NCBI GenBank assembly: GCA_902471875.1
Contig: CABRLN010000021.1
Span: 1-37,774 of the forward strand
Direction of reading: 5' to 3'
Source: an uncultured Clostridium sp.
GTDB taxonomy: Bacteria; Bacillota; Clostridia; Oscillospirales; Acutalibacteraceae
DNA: 37,774 nucleotides
Each line of letters opens with the position of its first letter. Position 1 is the stretch's first letter. Below the pieces are notes generated by a model that saw only the letters and a program-made list of their open reading frames with translations, was not told where the DNA came from and did no database searches. Shown here piece by piece: positions 24,662 through 33,162 of this stretch. The position numbers were made by a program, and so were the translations under genes.

Positions 24662-24670
24662 ATAAAAAGA

Positions 24671-26041
24671 TTATTCACCGTTTCTTGTAATTTGGGCACA
24701 AGCCTCCATTGCAGCAACAGCTACAGGTCCGGCTGTGCTAAAGCCGTAGCCGCCATTTTCAACAATTACGGCAAAGGCAAGAGGAGCGTCCTCGTCTTGT
24801 GCATAACCAACCATCCATGCGTGAGGCTCTTTATTTTCGCCAACCTCGGCAGTACCTGTTTTTGCACACACCGTAAGAGTAGGGAATAGACTGTCACCAT
24901 AATAGCTGGTAACGTCATAACGCATATATTCGTCAAGCTTGGCAGCAAGGTCAGAATCTATTAACTGCTTGGTGCTGCTACCCGGCAGTGAAAAGACACC
25001 GTTTTTTATTTCATTTGGCAAAACAGCTGTACCGCTGTTAGCAATGGCGCCGCACATAATAGCCATTTGCATGGGATTAGCTTCTACAGTATATTGACCA
25101 ATGCCCGACCAACCTAAACCGGTTTCGTCAGCCTTGCTGACGTTGTACGAGCTTTTTGCTGTGTCTGTTCCGTTTATGCTGTAGCTGCTGTTAAAGCCCA
25201 GCTTGTTTGCCATAGCAGTCATTTTGTCTTTGCCAAGTTTTGCGGCAAGCTCCGAAAAAACAACATTGCATGACTGTGCCAAGCCCTCTTTCATAGTAAT
25301 TTCACCATGAACATGCATACAGGTAATTGTGTTTCCGCCAATGTTTGTACTACCTGTACAATTAAAGGTTTCATTTTCAATATCTGCAATGTTTTCAAGA
25401 GCGGCAGCAGTAGTAATGATTTTAAATGTAGAACCCGGTGCATATAAACCCGAAAGCACCTTATCAACATAAACACCGTCATATTCAGACTCATTTTCCT
25501 CTGTAATTTCAGGAGGGTCAAGCGGGTCGTAGGTTGGTGTGCTTACACTGCATAAAACCTCACCTGTTTTGTAATTGTAAACAACCACCGCACCGTTATA
25601 TCCGTTTAATGCATTGTATGCGGCGTTGCAGGCGTCAGCGTCTATAGTAAGATTTATATTGCTGCCACCTTGTATAGAATCAGGAAGTCCCAGCCCCCAT
25701 ACATAGTTAAAACCAATTAGCTGTGAACGGTACGAGCTTTGTATCGATGAAGAAATGTTCAGGCTGTCATCACCAACAACGTGCAGTGTTGAAAGCCGTG
25801 TAGTATAGTCGCTGTTGTATAAACGCTCTCCGTTTTCTGAATATGCAAGAACCCTGTCTTTTCGGTCGTATATAATTCCTGCTGACGAAAGTCCGCCGCT
25901 GCCTACTAAGTGACCATTATAGGGGTGCTGTATCCACTCATTTGCATTTAATGCAATTTTTACAATGTATACACACATACCTGCAATTACAAGTAAGGCG
26001 ATTATAAGAACAAGAGTGGTTCTTGAACGTGTTTTTCTCAT
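24671..26041 (-). CDS. Class B-type penicillin-binding protein (transpeptidase), SEDS partner
   Basis: A 456-residue membrane-anchored D,D-transpeptidase that cross-links peptidoglycan. There is an N-terminal anchor at about 9-30, a short dimerisation/linker part, and the transpeptidase domain from about 145. The active-site motifs are STFK at 204-207 (catalytic S204), SCN at 257-259 and KTG at 394-396. It is shorter than division PBPs such as FtsI and resembles the PbpA/PBPH-like group that pairs with a RodA/FtsW protein. The start at 26041 has AAAGGAG seven bases upstream; a longer in-frame extension of 21 residues lacks such a site. It follows the FHA-SEDS gene by 86 bases, with a weak GAGC-based hairpin (26079-26108) between, so the two likely form an operon. 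Confidence 0.92.
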   Translation of the reverse strand: MRKTRSRTTLVLIIALLVIAGMCVYIVKIALNANEWIQHPYNGHLVGSGGLSSAGIIYDRKDRVLAYSENGERLYNSDYTTRLSTLHVVGDDSLNISSSIQSSYRSQLIGFNYVWGLGLPDSIQGGSNINLTIDADACNAAYNALNGYNGAVVVYNYKTGEVLCSVSTPTYDPLDPPEITEENESEYDGVYVDKVLSGLYAPGSTFKIITTAAALENIADIENETFNCTGSTNIGGNTITCMHVHGEITMKEGLAQSCNVVFSELAAKLGKDKMTAMANKLGFNSSYSINGTDTAKSSYNVSKADETGLGWSGIGQYTVEANPMQMAIMCGAIANSGTAVLPNEIKNGVFSLPGSSTKQLIDSDLAAKLDEYMRYDVTSYYGDSLFPTLTVCAKTGTAEVGENKEPHAWMVGYAQDEDAPLAFAVIVENGGYGFSTAGPVAVAAMEACAQITRNGE

Positions 26042-26127
26042 ATTAATTCTCCTTTCGCAAAAAGGATTTTTAGTTATTGAGCGTGTCAGTAAAGTGTGCA
26101 ACATGCTCTAAAAATAAATGCATAATA

Positions 26128-27837
26128 TTAAAACTGCTGTTTTACTTTTTTTACAGAATATGTTCGTTCGTCTGCGGCTTTAATAAATGCAAGCAAGCAC
26201 CAACAGGAAATCATACTTGAACCTCCAAGACTGATAAACGGCAGTGTTACGCCTGTTAGAGGTAAAATGTCAGTTGCACCAAATACATTAAGTGCTGTTT
26301 GCACCAGCATTAGCCCTGCGGCACAGCAAGCAGATATTGAATAGAAGGTAGAGCGGCTTCTTGTTGTAATTGCACGTGCATATATTACCAAGCCAATTAT
26401 ACTGGCAACAACCGCAACGGCAATTATTAAGCCTAATTCTTCGCACAGCAAACCAAATACTAAATCACTTTCAGAGGCGAATACATATTTAAGGTACCCG
26501 TTACCTATGCCTACGCCAATTATACCGCCGCTTGCGGCATATGTAAGCACTCTTGCCTGCTGATATCCTGTAGAATCCGCAAGCTCAAAGCATTTTCCCC
26601 AAGCGCTGAATCTGTCGGCAATATATGGCTTAAATGATAGTACAAAGGTTGCACCTAATACAGCACCCACCACAGCAAGCACTATTGTTTTTAAGTCGCC
26701 GCTGCGCATAAATGCTATAAATAAGAAAGTGCAGAAGAAAATTAAAGCAGTACCAAGGTCGCTCATTAATATTAAAGCACCAACGCATATTACCGAGAAA
26801 ACAATAAATTGAAGAAGATTACCTTTTGTTAACAGCTTGTCTAAGGCAGAAGCACTGACAAAAATATAAATAACCTTAACAAATTCTGACGGCTGTATTG
26901 AAATACCGCCAATGTTAAGCCAGTTAGCGGCACCGTGTGTAACCTTGGCAAACAATATATTAACGGCTAAAAAACCCACTGCCAAAATGTAAAGAGGTAT
27001 TCTGAATTTTTCAATTCTGTCAGGGTTTTCTATAACTTTAATAATAATGCAAAAACATACCATACCGCCAATCATAGCAATAGTTTGTACAATGCTTTGT
27101 CTAAACTCTTGCCGCACCAGCATAATAATACCTGTTCCGCTCATAAAAATTGCAAGCGATTCCAGCTCAAAGCTTACCCTTTTTATCAGCTTTGTAGAAA
27201 CATGGTAGAAAATCCAGCTTGCAGCAGTAAAAATACCCCATGTTATAAAAGGCTGAAAATCTTGTGTTTCTTCGCACAAACTTGCTTCAAGTGCCAGAAA
27301 GAAAAGAAAAACTGTTATAAGCATCATAAGTAAACCGGGCTTAATGCTTGCTTTATTTTTTGGTCGGTTAAAAAACCAAGAACGGTTGTCAACAATAACG
27401 TCGTCTGTTCTTTTTACTACATATTTTGTGTCACCTACACGAATAACGTCATCAATCATAATAGGTGTGCGGTCAGTAGTTTTTTGATCATTTACATATG
27501 TACCGGCTTTCGAACCAACATCGTTAATAAACCAGCCTTCCTTTCGGCGTAAAAGTACGGCGTGGTCTCTTGAAACAGTAGGGTCAGCAATTACAATGTC
27601 ACTGCCTTTGCTTCTGCCTATTGAATTTTCCCAATATAAAACAGGCGTGCTTTCTCCGTTACTAAGGTTTACAAGCATAATAAGTGCCTGCTCATCTCTG
27701 CGGTGCCTGCGCATAGAGCTAAAGCACTGAAACACTATAATAACCGCCAGTATAGGCAGTAATATTCTTATAACTAAAAGAGCAAAGTCTATTACAACAT
27801 TAAGATAAGGAAAGTTGAACCACGAAAAAAAGTCCAT
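26128..27837 (-). CDS. FtsW/RodA/SpoVE (SEDS) glycan polymerase with N-terminal FHA domain
   Basis: A 569-residue fusion. Residues about 12-38 form a first membrane helix; 60-143 form an FHA domain with GRS (74-76), SRDHA (89-93) and NDVGSKAGTYVN (105-116), the pThr-binding pattern; a SEDS membrane domain follows from about 165. SEDS marks include ANWLNIGG with PSEFVKV, SDLGTALIF, and the late LTGVTLPFISLGGSS. SEDS proteins polymerise lipid II into glycan strands together with a class B PBP, here encoded next downstream. The FHA domain implies binding to a phosphothreonine protein, which links wall synthesis to a Ser/Thr kinase. AAAGGTG lies seven bases before the ATG. A TTGACT-17-TATTAT promoter sits at 27902-27930. 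Whether the role is elongation, division or sporulation cannot be told. Confidence 0.93.
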   Translation of the reverse strand: MDFFSWFNFPYLNVVIDFALLVIRILLPILAVIIVFQCFSSMRRHRRDEQALIMLVNLSNGESTPVLYWENSIGRSKGSDIVIADPTVSRDHAVLLRRKEGWFINDVGSKAGTYVNDQKTTDRTPIMIDDVIRVGDTKYVVKRTDDVIVDNRSWFFNRPKNKASIKPGLLMMLITVFLFFLALEASLCEETQDFQPFITWGIFTAASWIFYHVSTKLIKRVSFELESLAIFMSGTGIIMLVRQEFRQSIVQTIAMIGGMVCFCIIIKVIENPDRIEKFRIPLYILAVGFLAVNILFAKVTHGAANWLNIGGISIQPSEFVKVIYIFVSASALDKLLTKGNLLQFIVFSVICVGALILMSDLGTALIFFCTFLFIAFMRSGDLKTIVLAVVGAVLGATFVLSFKPYIADRFSAWGKCFELADSTGYQQARVLTYAASGGIIGVGIGNGYLKYVFASESDLVFGLLCEELGLIIAVAVVASIIGLVIYARAITTRSRSTFYSISACCAAGLMLVQTALNVFGATDILPLTGVTLPFISLGGSSMISCWCLLAFIKAADERTYSVKKVKQQF

Positions 27838-27901
27838 ATATTCACACCTTTCTTATTTCTTATTAGTATTAGTAAGTAAAAAATAATTCCTTATAAGGTA
27901 G

Positions 27902-27930
27902 ATAATATGCCATTATAAGCAAAAAGTCAA
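27902..27930 (-). promoter_or_regulatory. Sigma-A promoter of the FHA-SEDS/PBP operon
   Basis: On the minus strand TTGACT (complement of 27925-27930) and TATTAT (complement of 27902-27907) are 17 bases apart. Transcription would start near 27895, about 58 bases before the start codon. Confidence 0.7.
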
Positions 27931-27949
27931 GAAACAGTATGTTAATAAA

Positions 27950-28003
27950 AAGAAAATAGGCGTGTCCAGGTGGTTAATTTACTAAAAACATTTAGGACAC
28001 GCC
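27950..28003 (-). terminator. Terminator of the KPVIYLYP lipoprotein gene
   Basis: GGCGTGTCC (27959-27967) pairs with GGACACGCC (27995-28003) across a 27-base loop. On the minus strand TATTTTCTTTTTATT follows. The operon promoter for the SEDS gene begins some 30 bases further on. Confidence 0.7.
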
Positions 28004-28054
28004 ATATTATAATTTTATCTATATTATTTTTAGAAGTGTAGAATATTGTTTAAA

Positions 28055-28795
28055 CTACTTTACCATTGTACCGCCCCATTCAACAAGTGAAAAGCCTGTG
28101 CGGTTAAATTGCTGTAGAGCTGGTTCTTCAATTTCAATTTTTTCTTCAAGAGGCTTATATGCCATAAAAACTCTTAAAATGCTGTCAGGTTTTGGCGTAA
28201 CATTTAATTTAAAATTGTCAGTGTAAGCAGAATTCTGAAAGGTTATAAGATTATAGTTATTGTTTTGCATTTGCGGCAGCCAGTAGGTAATAAATTCGTT
28301 ATACTCCTTTGGTGTTAAACCAAGGTAAGAAAGCTTATCTTGTAAAAATTCTGCGGTGTCACAGCCTTTTACGACAAATCCCTTTGACATATCATACTCA
28401 ACATTGCTTGTGGCTTCCCAAAACAGATATGAGTATTCTTTATTGTCAGCTTTGTTAATTAAAGTTCCGTCAGGGTTGGCGGTAACATTCCAGCCATTGT
28501 TATATTCCGGGTAAGTGCAAATTAAGCTGCCCTTTAGGTTTAGCTGTATATTTACATCTGTTTTTTCCTGGGGATAAAGGTAAATAACAGGCTTTTTGCA
28601 TAAAATTTCATCATCATAGGAGTCACTCGGAATAACGGCAGTGCAGTCGTCGGTAGAAGCTTCGGTGTTTTCTTCGATAGCAGTTGTAGGAGCTTTGGTA
28701 GGGTTAGTGTTTACGTTGATTGGCGTACAGCCTGTTAATAAGCATAGTGCCGCTGCTGAGATAAATCCCAACTTAAGAAAATTACCGTTTTTCAT
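28055..28795 (-). CDS. Lipoprotein with conserved KPVIYLYP region, function unknown
   Basis: A 246-residue secreted lipoprotein: signal peptide with lipobox LTGC and lipidated C23, then a Thr/Asn/Glu-rich linker to about residue 60, then a compact domain. The domain starts with CKKPVIYLYPQEKTDV (66-81) and includes YLFWEATSN near 122-130 and a C-terminal SLVEWGGT (236-243). I recall KPVIYLYP proteins ending in a WGG-type motif as widespread but uncharacterised. Metal- or sugar-binding roles are possible, but nothing in the sequence settles this. GGAGG lies seven bases before the ATG. The upstream 69-base gap is almost wholly the secA terminator, so expression may depend on read-through or on a promoter inside secA. 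Confidence 0.75.
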   Translation of the reverse strand: MKNGNFLKLGFISAAALCLLTGCTPINVNTNPTKAPTTAIEENTEASTDDCTAVIPSDSYDDEILCKKPVIYLYPQEKTDVNIQLNLKGSLICTYPEYNNGWNVTANPDGTLINKADNKEYSYLFWEATSNVEYDMSKGFVVKGCDTAEFLQDKLSYLGLTPKEYNEFITYWLPQMQNNNYNLITFQNSAYTDNFKLNVTPKPDSILRVFMAYKPLEEKIEIEEPALQQFNRTGFSLVEWGGTMVK

Positions 28796-28810
28796 ATATT
28801 TTCCTCCTTA

Positions 28811-28856
28811 AAAAGCAGTACAACAAATCTGCGGATTAATGCAGATTTGTTGTACT
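28811..28856 (-). terminator. secA terminator abutting the next gene's ribosome binding site
   Basis: AGTACAACAAATCTGC (28817-28832) pairs perfectly with its inverted copy at 28841-28856 around an 8-base loop. On the minus strand the stem is followed by CTTTTT and then directly by AAGGAGG of the lipoprotein gene. Confidence 0.85.
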
Positions 28857-28864
28857 ATTAAATA

Positions 28865-31795
28865 TTATTCGTCTTTACCGCAGCATTTTTTATATTTTTT
28901 GCCGCTTCCGCACGGGCAAGGGTCATTACGGCCTACCTTTTTCTTTTTGCGAACGGTAGTACCCTTTGAAGAATCTTCTGAACCGCCGCTTGTAGTAGTT
29001 GGGTTAGCCATTTGTTCACGCTTAAGTACAGTGGCTGGCTGTTGGTTTTCTTGCTCTTCTTCAGCAAGCTCTTTGTTTAGTTCTTCAACCTCTGCATTTT
29101 TGCCGTTTTGCTCGGCAGCCTCTTTAGCCGCCTGTAATTCTTTTATGCGCTGTTCACGAATTGCCTTTGTACGTTCTATGTCAGCAAGCTGTCTTGCTTG
29201 TATTTCTGCAATCTTTTTAGGAGCAGACAAGCAAAGCTTTGCAGTATTTTCTCTAATGGATTCAATCATTTGGTCAAACATATCAAAGCCTTCAAAGCGG
29301 TACTCAACAACAGGGTCTTTCTGACCGTAAGCACGCAGTCTTATGCCTTGCTTAAGGTTATCCATGTCGTCAATGTGCTGCATCCAGTATGTGTCAACAC
29401 TTTTTAGCAGATAAACACGTTCCATCTCACGCATTGTATCTTCAGGCAGAAGCTTTTCGTTTTCTTCGTAAATATCGGCTGCTTTCTTTTGCAGAATTTC
29501 TGTAATTTGCTTGCTTTCCATATCTGCCAGCTCGTCTAAAGTGAAATTCAAGCAGTCGTCATCTTCTGTAAGAACCCAACCGGCGTAGTAGTCTTTAAGA
29601 CTTTCTAAATTCCACTGTTCACGCAAAATTTCATTGTCACAATACAGCTTAACAGTTTCTTCAATATTTTCATTAATCATCTTAATAACTACATCTTTAA
29701 TATTTTCACCGTTAAGTACCTGGTCACGCTGTGTATAAATAATTTCTCTTTGCTTATTCATAACATCGTCATACTGAAGTACGTTTTTACGAATAGCGAA
29801 GTTTCTGCTTTCAACCTTTTGCTGTGAGCTTTCAATAATGTTAGAAAGCAGCTTGTTTTCAATAGGCATGTCGTCAGGGGTGTTTAGTCTGTTCATAACA
29901 GCTTCCATTCTTTCACCACCAAACAGACGCATTAAATCGTCCTCGGTTGACAGATAAAAGCGGCTCTTACCCGGGTCGCCCTGTCTGCCTGAACGACCAC
30001 GAAGCTGGTTGTCAATACGGCGTGATTCGTGACGTTCTGTACCAATTATGTACAAACCGCCTGCCTTGCGAACCTCGTCGGCTTCTTCTTTAAGCTCGTC
30101 TTTATATTTTTGGTTTAACTCACGGAAGGTTTTTCTTGCGTTTAAAATCTCTTCATTGTCGGTTTCGCCATAGCTTGTTGCCTGCGAAACTAATTCTTCG
30201 TCAAAGCCATTCTTTCTCATTTCAGAAAGAGCCAAAAATTCTGCGTTACCGCCAAGAATAATGTCGGTACCACGGCCTGCCATGTTAGTAGCAATGGTTA
30301 CAGCACCCTTTTTACCTGCCTGTGCTACAATTTCAGCCTCTTTTTCGTGCTGCTTTGCATTAAGTACATTGTGCTGTATGCCGCGTTTTTTAAGCATTTT
30401 ACTAAGTATTTCCGATTTTTCAATAGAAATTGTACCAACCAGTACAGGCTGCCCCTTTTCATGACATTCAATAATATCATCAATTACAGCGTTAAACTTG
30501 CCCTGTTCATTTTTGAAAATAAGGTCAGGCTCGTCAATTCTTTGTACAGGGCGGTTAGTAGGAATTTCTATAATATCCAGCTCGTAAATTTCACCAAACT
30601 CTTCTTCCTCTGTCATAGCTGTACCTGTCATACCTGACAGCTTTTTATAAAGACGGAAATAATTCTGGAAGGTAATAGTAGCAAGGGTTTTGCTTTCGTT
30701 GGCAATTTTTACGCCCTCTTTAGCCTCTATAGCCTGGTGCAAGCCCTCGTTGTATCTACGTCCGTACATTAAACGGCCTGTAAATTCATCAACAATAATA
30801 ACCTCGCCGTCTTTTACAACATAGTCAATATCACAGCGCATTGTACCATATGCCTTAATAGCTTGGTTTACATGGTGTTGAATAGTCAGGTTGTCAGGGT
30901 CTGTAAGGTTATCAATATTAAAGAATGCCTCTACCTTTTTTACACCTGTTTGTGTAAGTGTAGCGGTTTTAGCTTTTTCGTCAACAATGTAGTCAATGCC
31001 CTCTGACTTATAGTAGTCCTCATTGTCCTCTTTTGCGTCAACTTCTGCAAATTTTTCACATTTTAGTGTGCGGGCAAGCTTGTCTGCTTTTTCGTACAGG
31101 TCGGTTGATTTGTCACCTTGCCCCGATATAATAAGCGGTGTTCTTGCTTCGTCAATAAGAATTGAGTCAACCTCATCTACTATGGCAAAAGCATGACCAC
31201 GCTGTACCTTTCTTTCTTTATAAACTACCATGTTATCTCTTAGGTAGTCAAAACCAAGCTCGTTATTTGTACCGTAGGTAATGTCTGCTGCATAAGCCTC
31301 TTTTCTTTCTTCGCTGTCAAGGTCATGTGTAATAAGGCCAACAGATAAGCCAAGATAATTGTACAGCTTACCCATCCACTCAGAGTCACGGCGTGCAAGA
31401 TAATCGTTTACTGTTACAACATGCACACCGTTGCCTGTTAAGCCGTTTAGGTAAGCAGGCAATGTTGCAACCAAGGTTTTACCTTCACCGGTACGCATCT
31501 CTGCAATTCTGCCCTGGTGCAGTACAACGCCGCCTATAATTTGTACCGGGTAATGGCGCATACCCAAAACTCTGTCAGACGCCTCTCGGCATACTGCAAA
31601 AGCGTCCGGTAAAATATCGTCTGTAGTTTCACCGTTAGCCAGTCTTTCTTTTAAAACATTGGTTTGGTCTTTAAGCTCGGCTTCTGTCATAGCTTTGTAC
31701 TTGTCTTCAAGTGCAAGCACGCTGTTCATAATAGGTTTTACTCTTTTAAGCTCTTTTTTGCTGTAGTTGCCAAATAAAGACTTAAATATGCTCAT
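28865..31795 (-). CDS. secA: Preprotein translocase ATPase SecA
   Basis: The motor of the general secretion pathway, which pushes unfolded preproteins through SecYEG using ATP. The 976-residue protein has the P loop MRTGEGKTLVA (100-110), the DEAD-type motif DEVDSILIDEARTP, GTDIILGG in the second nucleotide domain, and the C-terminal zinc-binding tail with C960, C962, C971 and C972 (NDPCPCGSGKKYKKCC). It is longer than the roughly 840 residues of B. subtilis SecA, partly from a charged linker (about 880-950) before the zinc tail. The start has GGAGG six bases upstream, and an extended -10 promoter lies at 31894-31902. It is followed by a perfect terminator hairpin. Confidence 0.97.
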   Translation of the reverse strand: MSIFKSLFGNYSKKELKRVKPIMNSVLALEDKYKAMTEAELKDQTNVLKERLANGETTDDILPDAFAVCREASDRVLGMRHYPVQIIGGVVLHQGRIAEMRTGEGKTLVATLPAYLNGLTGNGVHVVTVNDYLARRDSEWMGKLYNYLGLSVGLITHDLDSEERKEAYAADITYGTNNELGFDYLRDNMVVYKERKVQRGHAFAIVDEVDSILIDEARTPLIISGQGDKSTDLYEKADKLARTLKCEKFAEVDAKEDNEDYYKSEGIDYIVDEKAKTATLTQTGVKKVEAFFNIDNLTDPDNLTIQHHVNQAIKAYGTMRCDIDYVVKDGEVIIVDEFTGRLMYGRRYNEGLHQAIEAKEGVKIANESKTLATITFQNYFRLYKKLSGMTGTAMTEEEEFGEIYELDIIEIPTNRPVQRIDEPDLIFKNEQGKFNAVIDDIIECHEKGQPVLVGTISIEKSEILSKMLKKRGIQHNVLNAKQHEKEAEIVAQAGKKGAVTIATNMAGRGTDIILGGNAEFLALSEMRKNGFDEELVSQATSYGETDNEEILNARKTFRELNQKYKDELKEEADEVRKAGGLYIIGTERHESRRIDNQLRGRSGRQGDPGKSRFYLSTEDDLMRLFGGERMEAVMNRLNTPDDMPIENKLLSNIIESSQQKVESRNFAIRKNVLQYDDVMNKQREIIYTQRDQVLNGENIKDVVIKMINENIEETVKLYCDNEILREQWNLESLKDYYAGWVLTEDDDCLNFTLDELADMESKQITEILQKKAADIYEENEKLLPEDTMREMERVYLLKSVDTYWMQHIDDMDNLKQGIRLRAYGQKDPVVEYRFEGFDMFDQMIESIRENTAKLCLSAPKKIAEIQARQLADIERTKAIREQRIKELQAAKEAAEQNGKNAEVEELNKELAEEEQENQQPATVLKREQMANPTTTSGGSEDSSKGTTVRKKKKVGRNDPCPCGSGKKYKKCCGKDE

Positions 31796-31893
31796 ATTAA
31801 TCCTCCTGTGTTTGCTATCCTTTTCCTTAAATGTATAACAAATTTATAGTTAAATTTTATTTATTATTCTAATAAAGGACTGTAATCTTAAAT

Positions 31894-31902
31894 ATTATAA
31901 CA
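31894..31902 (-). promoter_or_regulatory. Extended -10 promoter of secA
   Basis: On the minus strand the sequence reads TGTTATAAT, a TGN plus consensus -10. The -35 region is poor (GTGATT at about 17 bases). A start near 31887 would give a leader of about 92 bases. Confidence 0.5.
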
Positions 31903-31949
31903 TATATAAATAAAAAAATCACTAAAAATTTATGAACAAGCAGAAATTA

Positions 31950-32018
31950 TTTGCAGGCAGTTAAGTGTAGAACAATAAAAATATATTTTATTGCAGGTAA
32001 AATGATATTGCAGGTTAA
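31950..32018. repeat. Short direct repeats with TTGCAGG core
   Basis: TTTGCAGGCAGTTAAG begins at 31949, ATTGCAGGTAA at 31990 and ATTGCAGGTTAA near 32007. The last two are spaced by about 18 bases. They lie 165-230 bases upstream of the cysteine synthase start and could be activator or repressor sites. Confidence 0.35.
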
Positions 32019-32181
32019 AGTTGTAAATAAATTACATTTATGTTAAAATTACTGCATATTGGATTGTTAAAAAGGGTATATAAATATATCCCTAATAAAT
32101 GTACAAACACATTACTTGCAAATTATAATAATAATTTATTAAGATTGTTTTTTAAGATTGTTTTTAAAGGAGATATGTGTA

Positions 32182-33111
32182 ATGATTTATAATAATGTTC
32201 TGGATGCCATGGGGCATACTCCTATAATTAAGTTAAACAGAATGGTTGGTAAAGATGACGCACAGGTGCTTGTAAAATTTGAAGGACTTAATGTAGGAGG
32301 TTCAATTAAAACACGTACAGCATATAATATGATTCTTGAAGGCGAGAAAGCGGGGTTTATTAATAAAGATACTATAATTGTTGAGCCTACAAGCGGAAAC
32401 CAGGGTATAGGCTTAGCTCTTATTGGTGCAGTGCGAGGATATAAAACAGTTATTATTATGCCCGATTCTGTAAGCGTTGAACGCAGAAAGCTGGTTGGGC
32501 ACTATGGTGCACAGGTTAAGCTGATACACGACGATGGTGATATTGGTAAATGTATAGAGGGGTGTTTGCAGGAAGCACTAAAAATGGCAGAAGAAAACCC
32601 TAATGTTTTTGTACCGCAGCAGTTTAGCAACCCTGCAAATCCATTGGCTCATAAGCACCATACCGCACTTGAAATTATGGAGCAGGTTGCACAGCCTATA
32701 GACGGTTTTTGTTCAGGCATTGGTACAGGCGGAACAATATCAGGCATTGGTGAGGTTTTAAAGGCGCAGTATCCAAACATAAAAATTTGGGCGGTTGAGC
32801 CTGAAAATGCCGCTATTTTGGCAGGTGGTACTGTGGGTACACATTTACAAATGGGTATTGGCGATGGTTTAATACCCGATAATTTAAACCAGACAATTTA
32901 TGACGATATTTATATAGTGTCTGACGAAGAGGCTATACAAACAGCAAAAGACCTTGCAAGGCTTGAAGGTTTAATGTGTGGCATAAGCTCAGGCACAAAT
33001 GTAGCAGCAGCACTAAAAATGGCAAAACAGCTTGGCAAGGGTAAAACCGTAATTACCGTGTTGCCTGACACAGCTGAAAGATATTTTAGTACTCCGCTTT
33101 TTGAAAATTAA
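32182..33111 (+). CDS. cysK: PLP-dependent cysteine synthase family protein
   Basis: A 309-residue fold-type II PLP enzyme expected to replace the acetyl (or similar) group of an activated serine with sulfide to make cysteine. The PLP lysine is K43 in NVGGSIKTRTAY. The substrate loop is EPTSGNQGIG (68-77), and the phosphate-binding loop is SGIGTGGTISG (178-188). Two positions differ from the textbook CysK: NxxxSVKDR reads GGSIKTR and TSGNTG reads TSGNQG, a variant I recall from a clostridial subgroup. The true substrate could therefore be O-acetylserine, O-phosphoserine or another acceptor. The start has AAAGGAG nine bases upstream; a TTG 24 bases earlier is less likely. It is followed after 51 bases by the small EF-Tu-domain protein. 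Confidence 0.85.
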   Translation: MIYNNVLDAMGHTPIIKLNRMVGKDDAQVLVKFEGLNVGGSIKTRTAYNMILEGEKAGFINKDTIIVEPTSGNQGIGLALIGAVRGYKTVIIMPDSVSVERRKLVGHYGAQVKLIHDDGDIGKCIEGCLQEALKMAEENPNVFVPQQFSNPANPLAHKHHTALEIMEQVAQPIDGFCSGIGTGGTISGIGEVLKAQYPNIKIWAVEPENAAILAGGTVGTHLQMGIGDGLIPDNLNQTIYDDIYIVSDEEAIQTAKDLARLEGLMCGISSGTNVAAALKMAKQLGKGKTVITVLPDTAERYFSTPLFEN

Positions 33112-33162
33112 ATATAAAAATAATTTTAAGGAAGAAAGCATATAACGAAAGGAAGATTTATA

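Larger units (their letters stand above)
24335..24670. other. 336-bp intergenic region upstream of the transporter gene
   Basis: No gene recognised. It holds the terminator of the PBP gene (24631-24661), an alternating dyad GTGAAA/TTTCAC/GTGAAA at 24566-24593 and a short direct repeat of AACATTAC near 24531-24546. The rest is AT-rich and must include the minus-strand promoter of the transporter gene, which I could not place with confidence. Confidence 0.55.
31796..32181. other. Divergent intergenic region between secA and the cysteine synthase gene
   Basis: No gene recognised in about 386 bases. It contains the secA extended -10 (31894-31902), three copies of a TTGCAGG-centred motif (31950-32018) and a bulged hairpin around GGGTATAT/ATATCCC near 32073-32092 in the upstream part of the cysteine synthase leader. 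A convincing promoter for the plus-strand gene was not found. Confidence 0.55.

Noticed and set aside
26042..26104. 21-residue N-terminal extension of the PBP
   Set aside because: No ribosome binding site, and it would start inside a small hairpin; the ATG at 26041 follows AAAGGAG.
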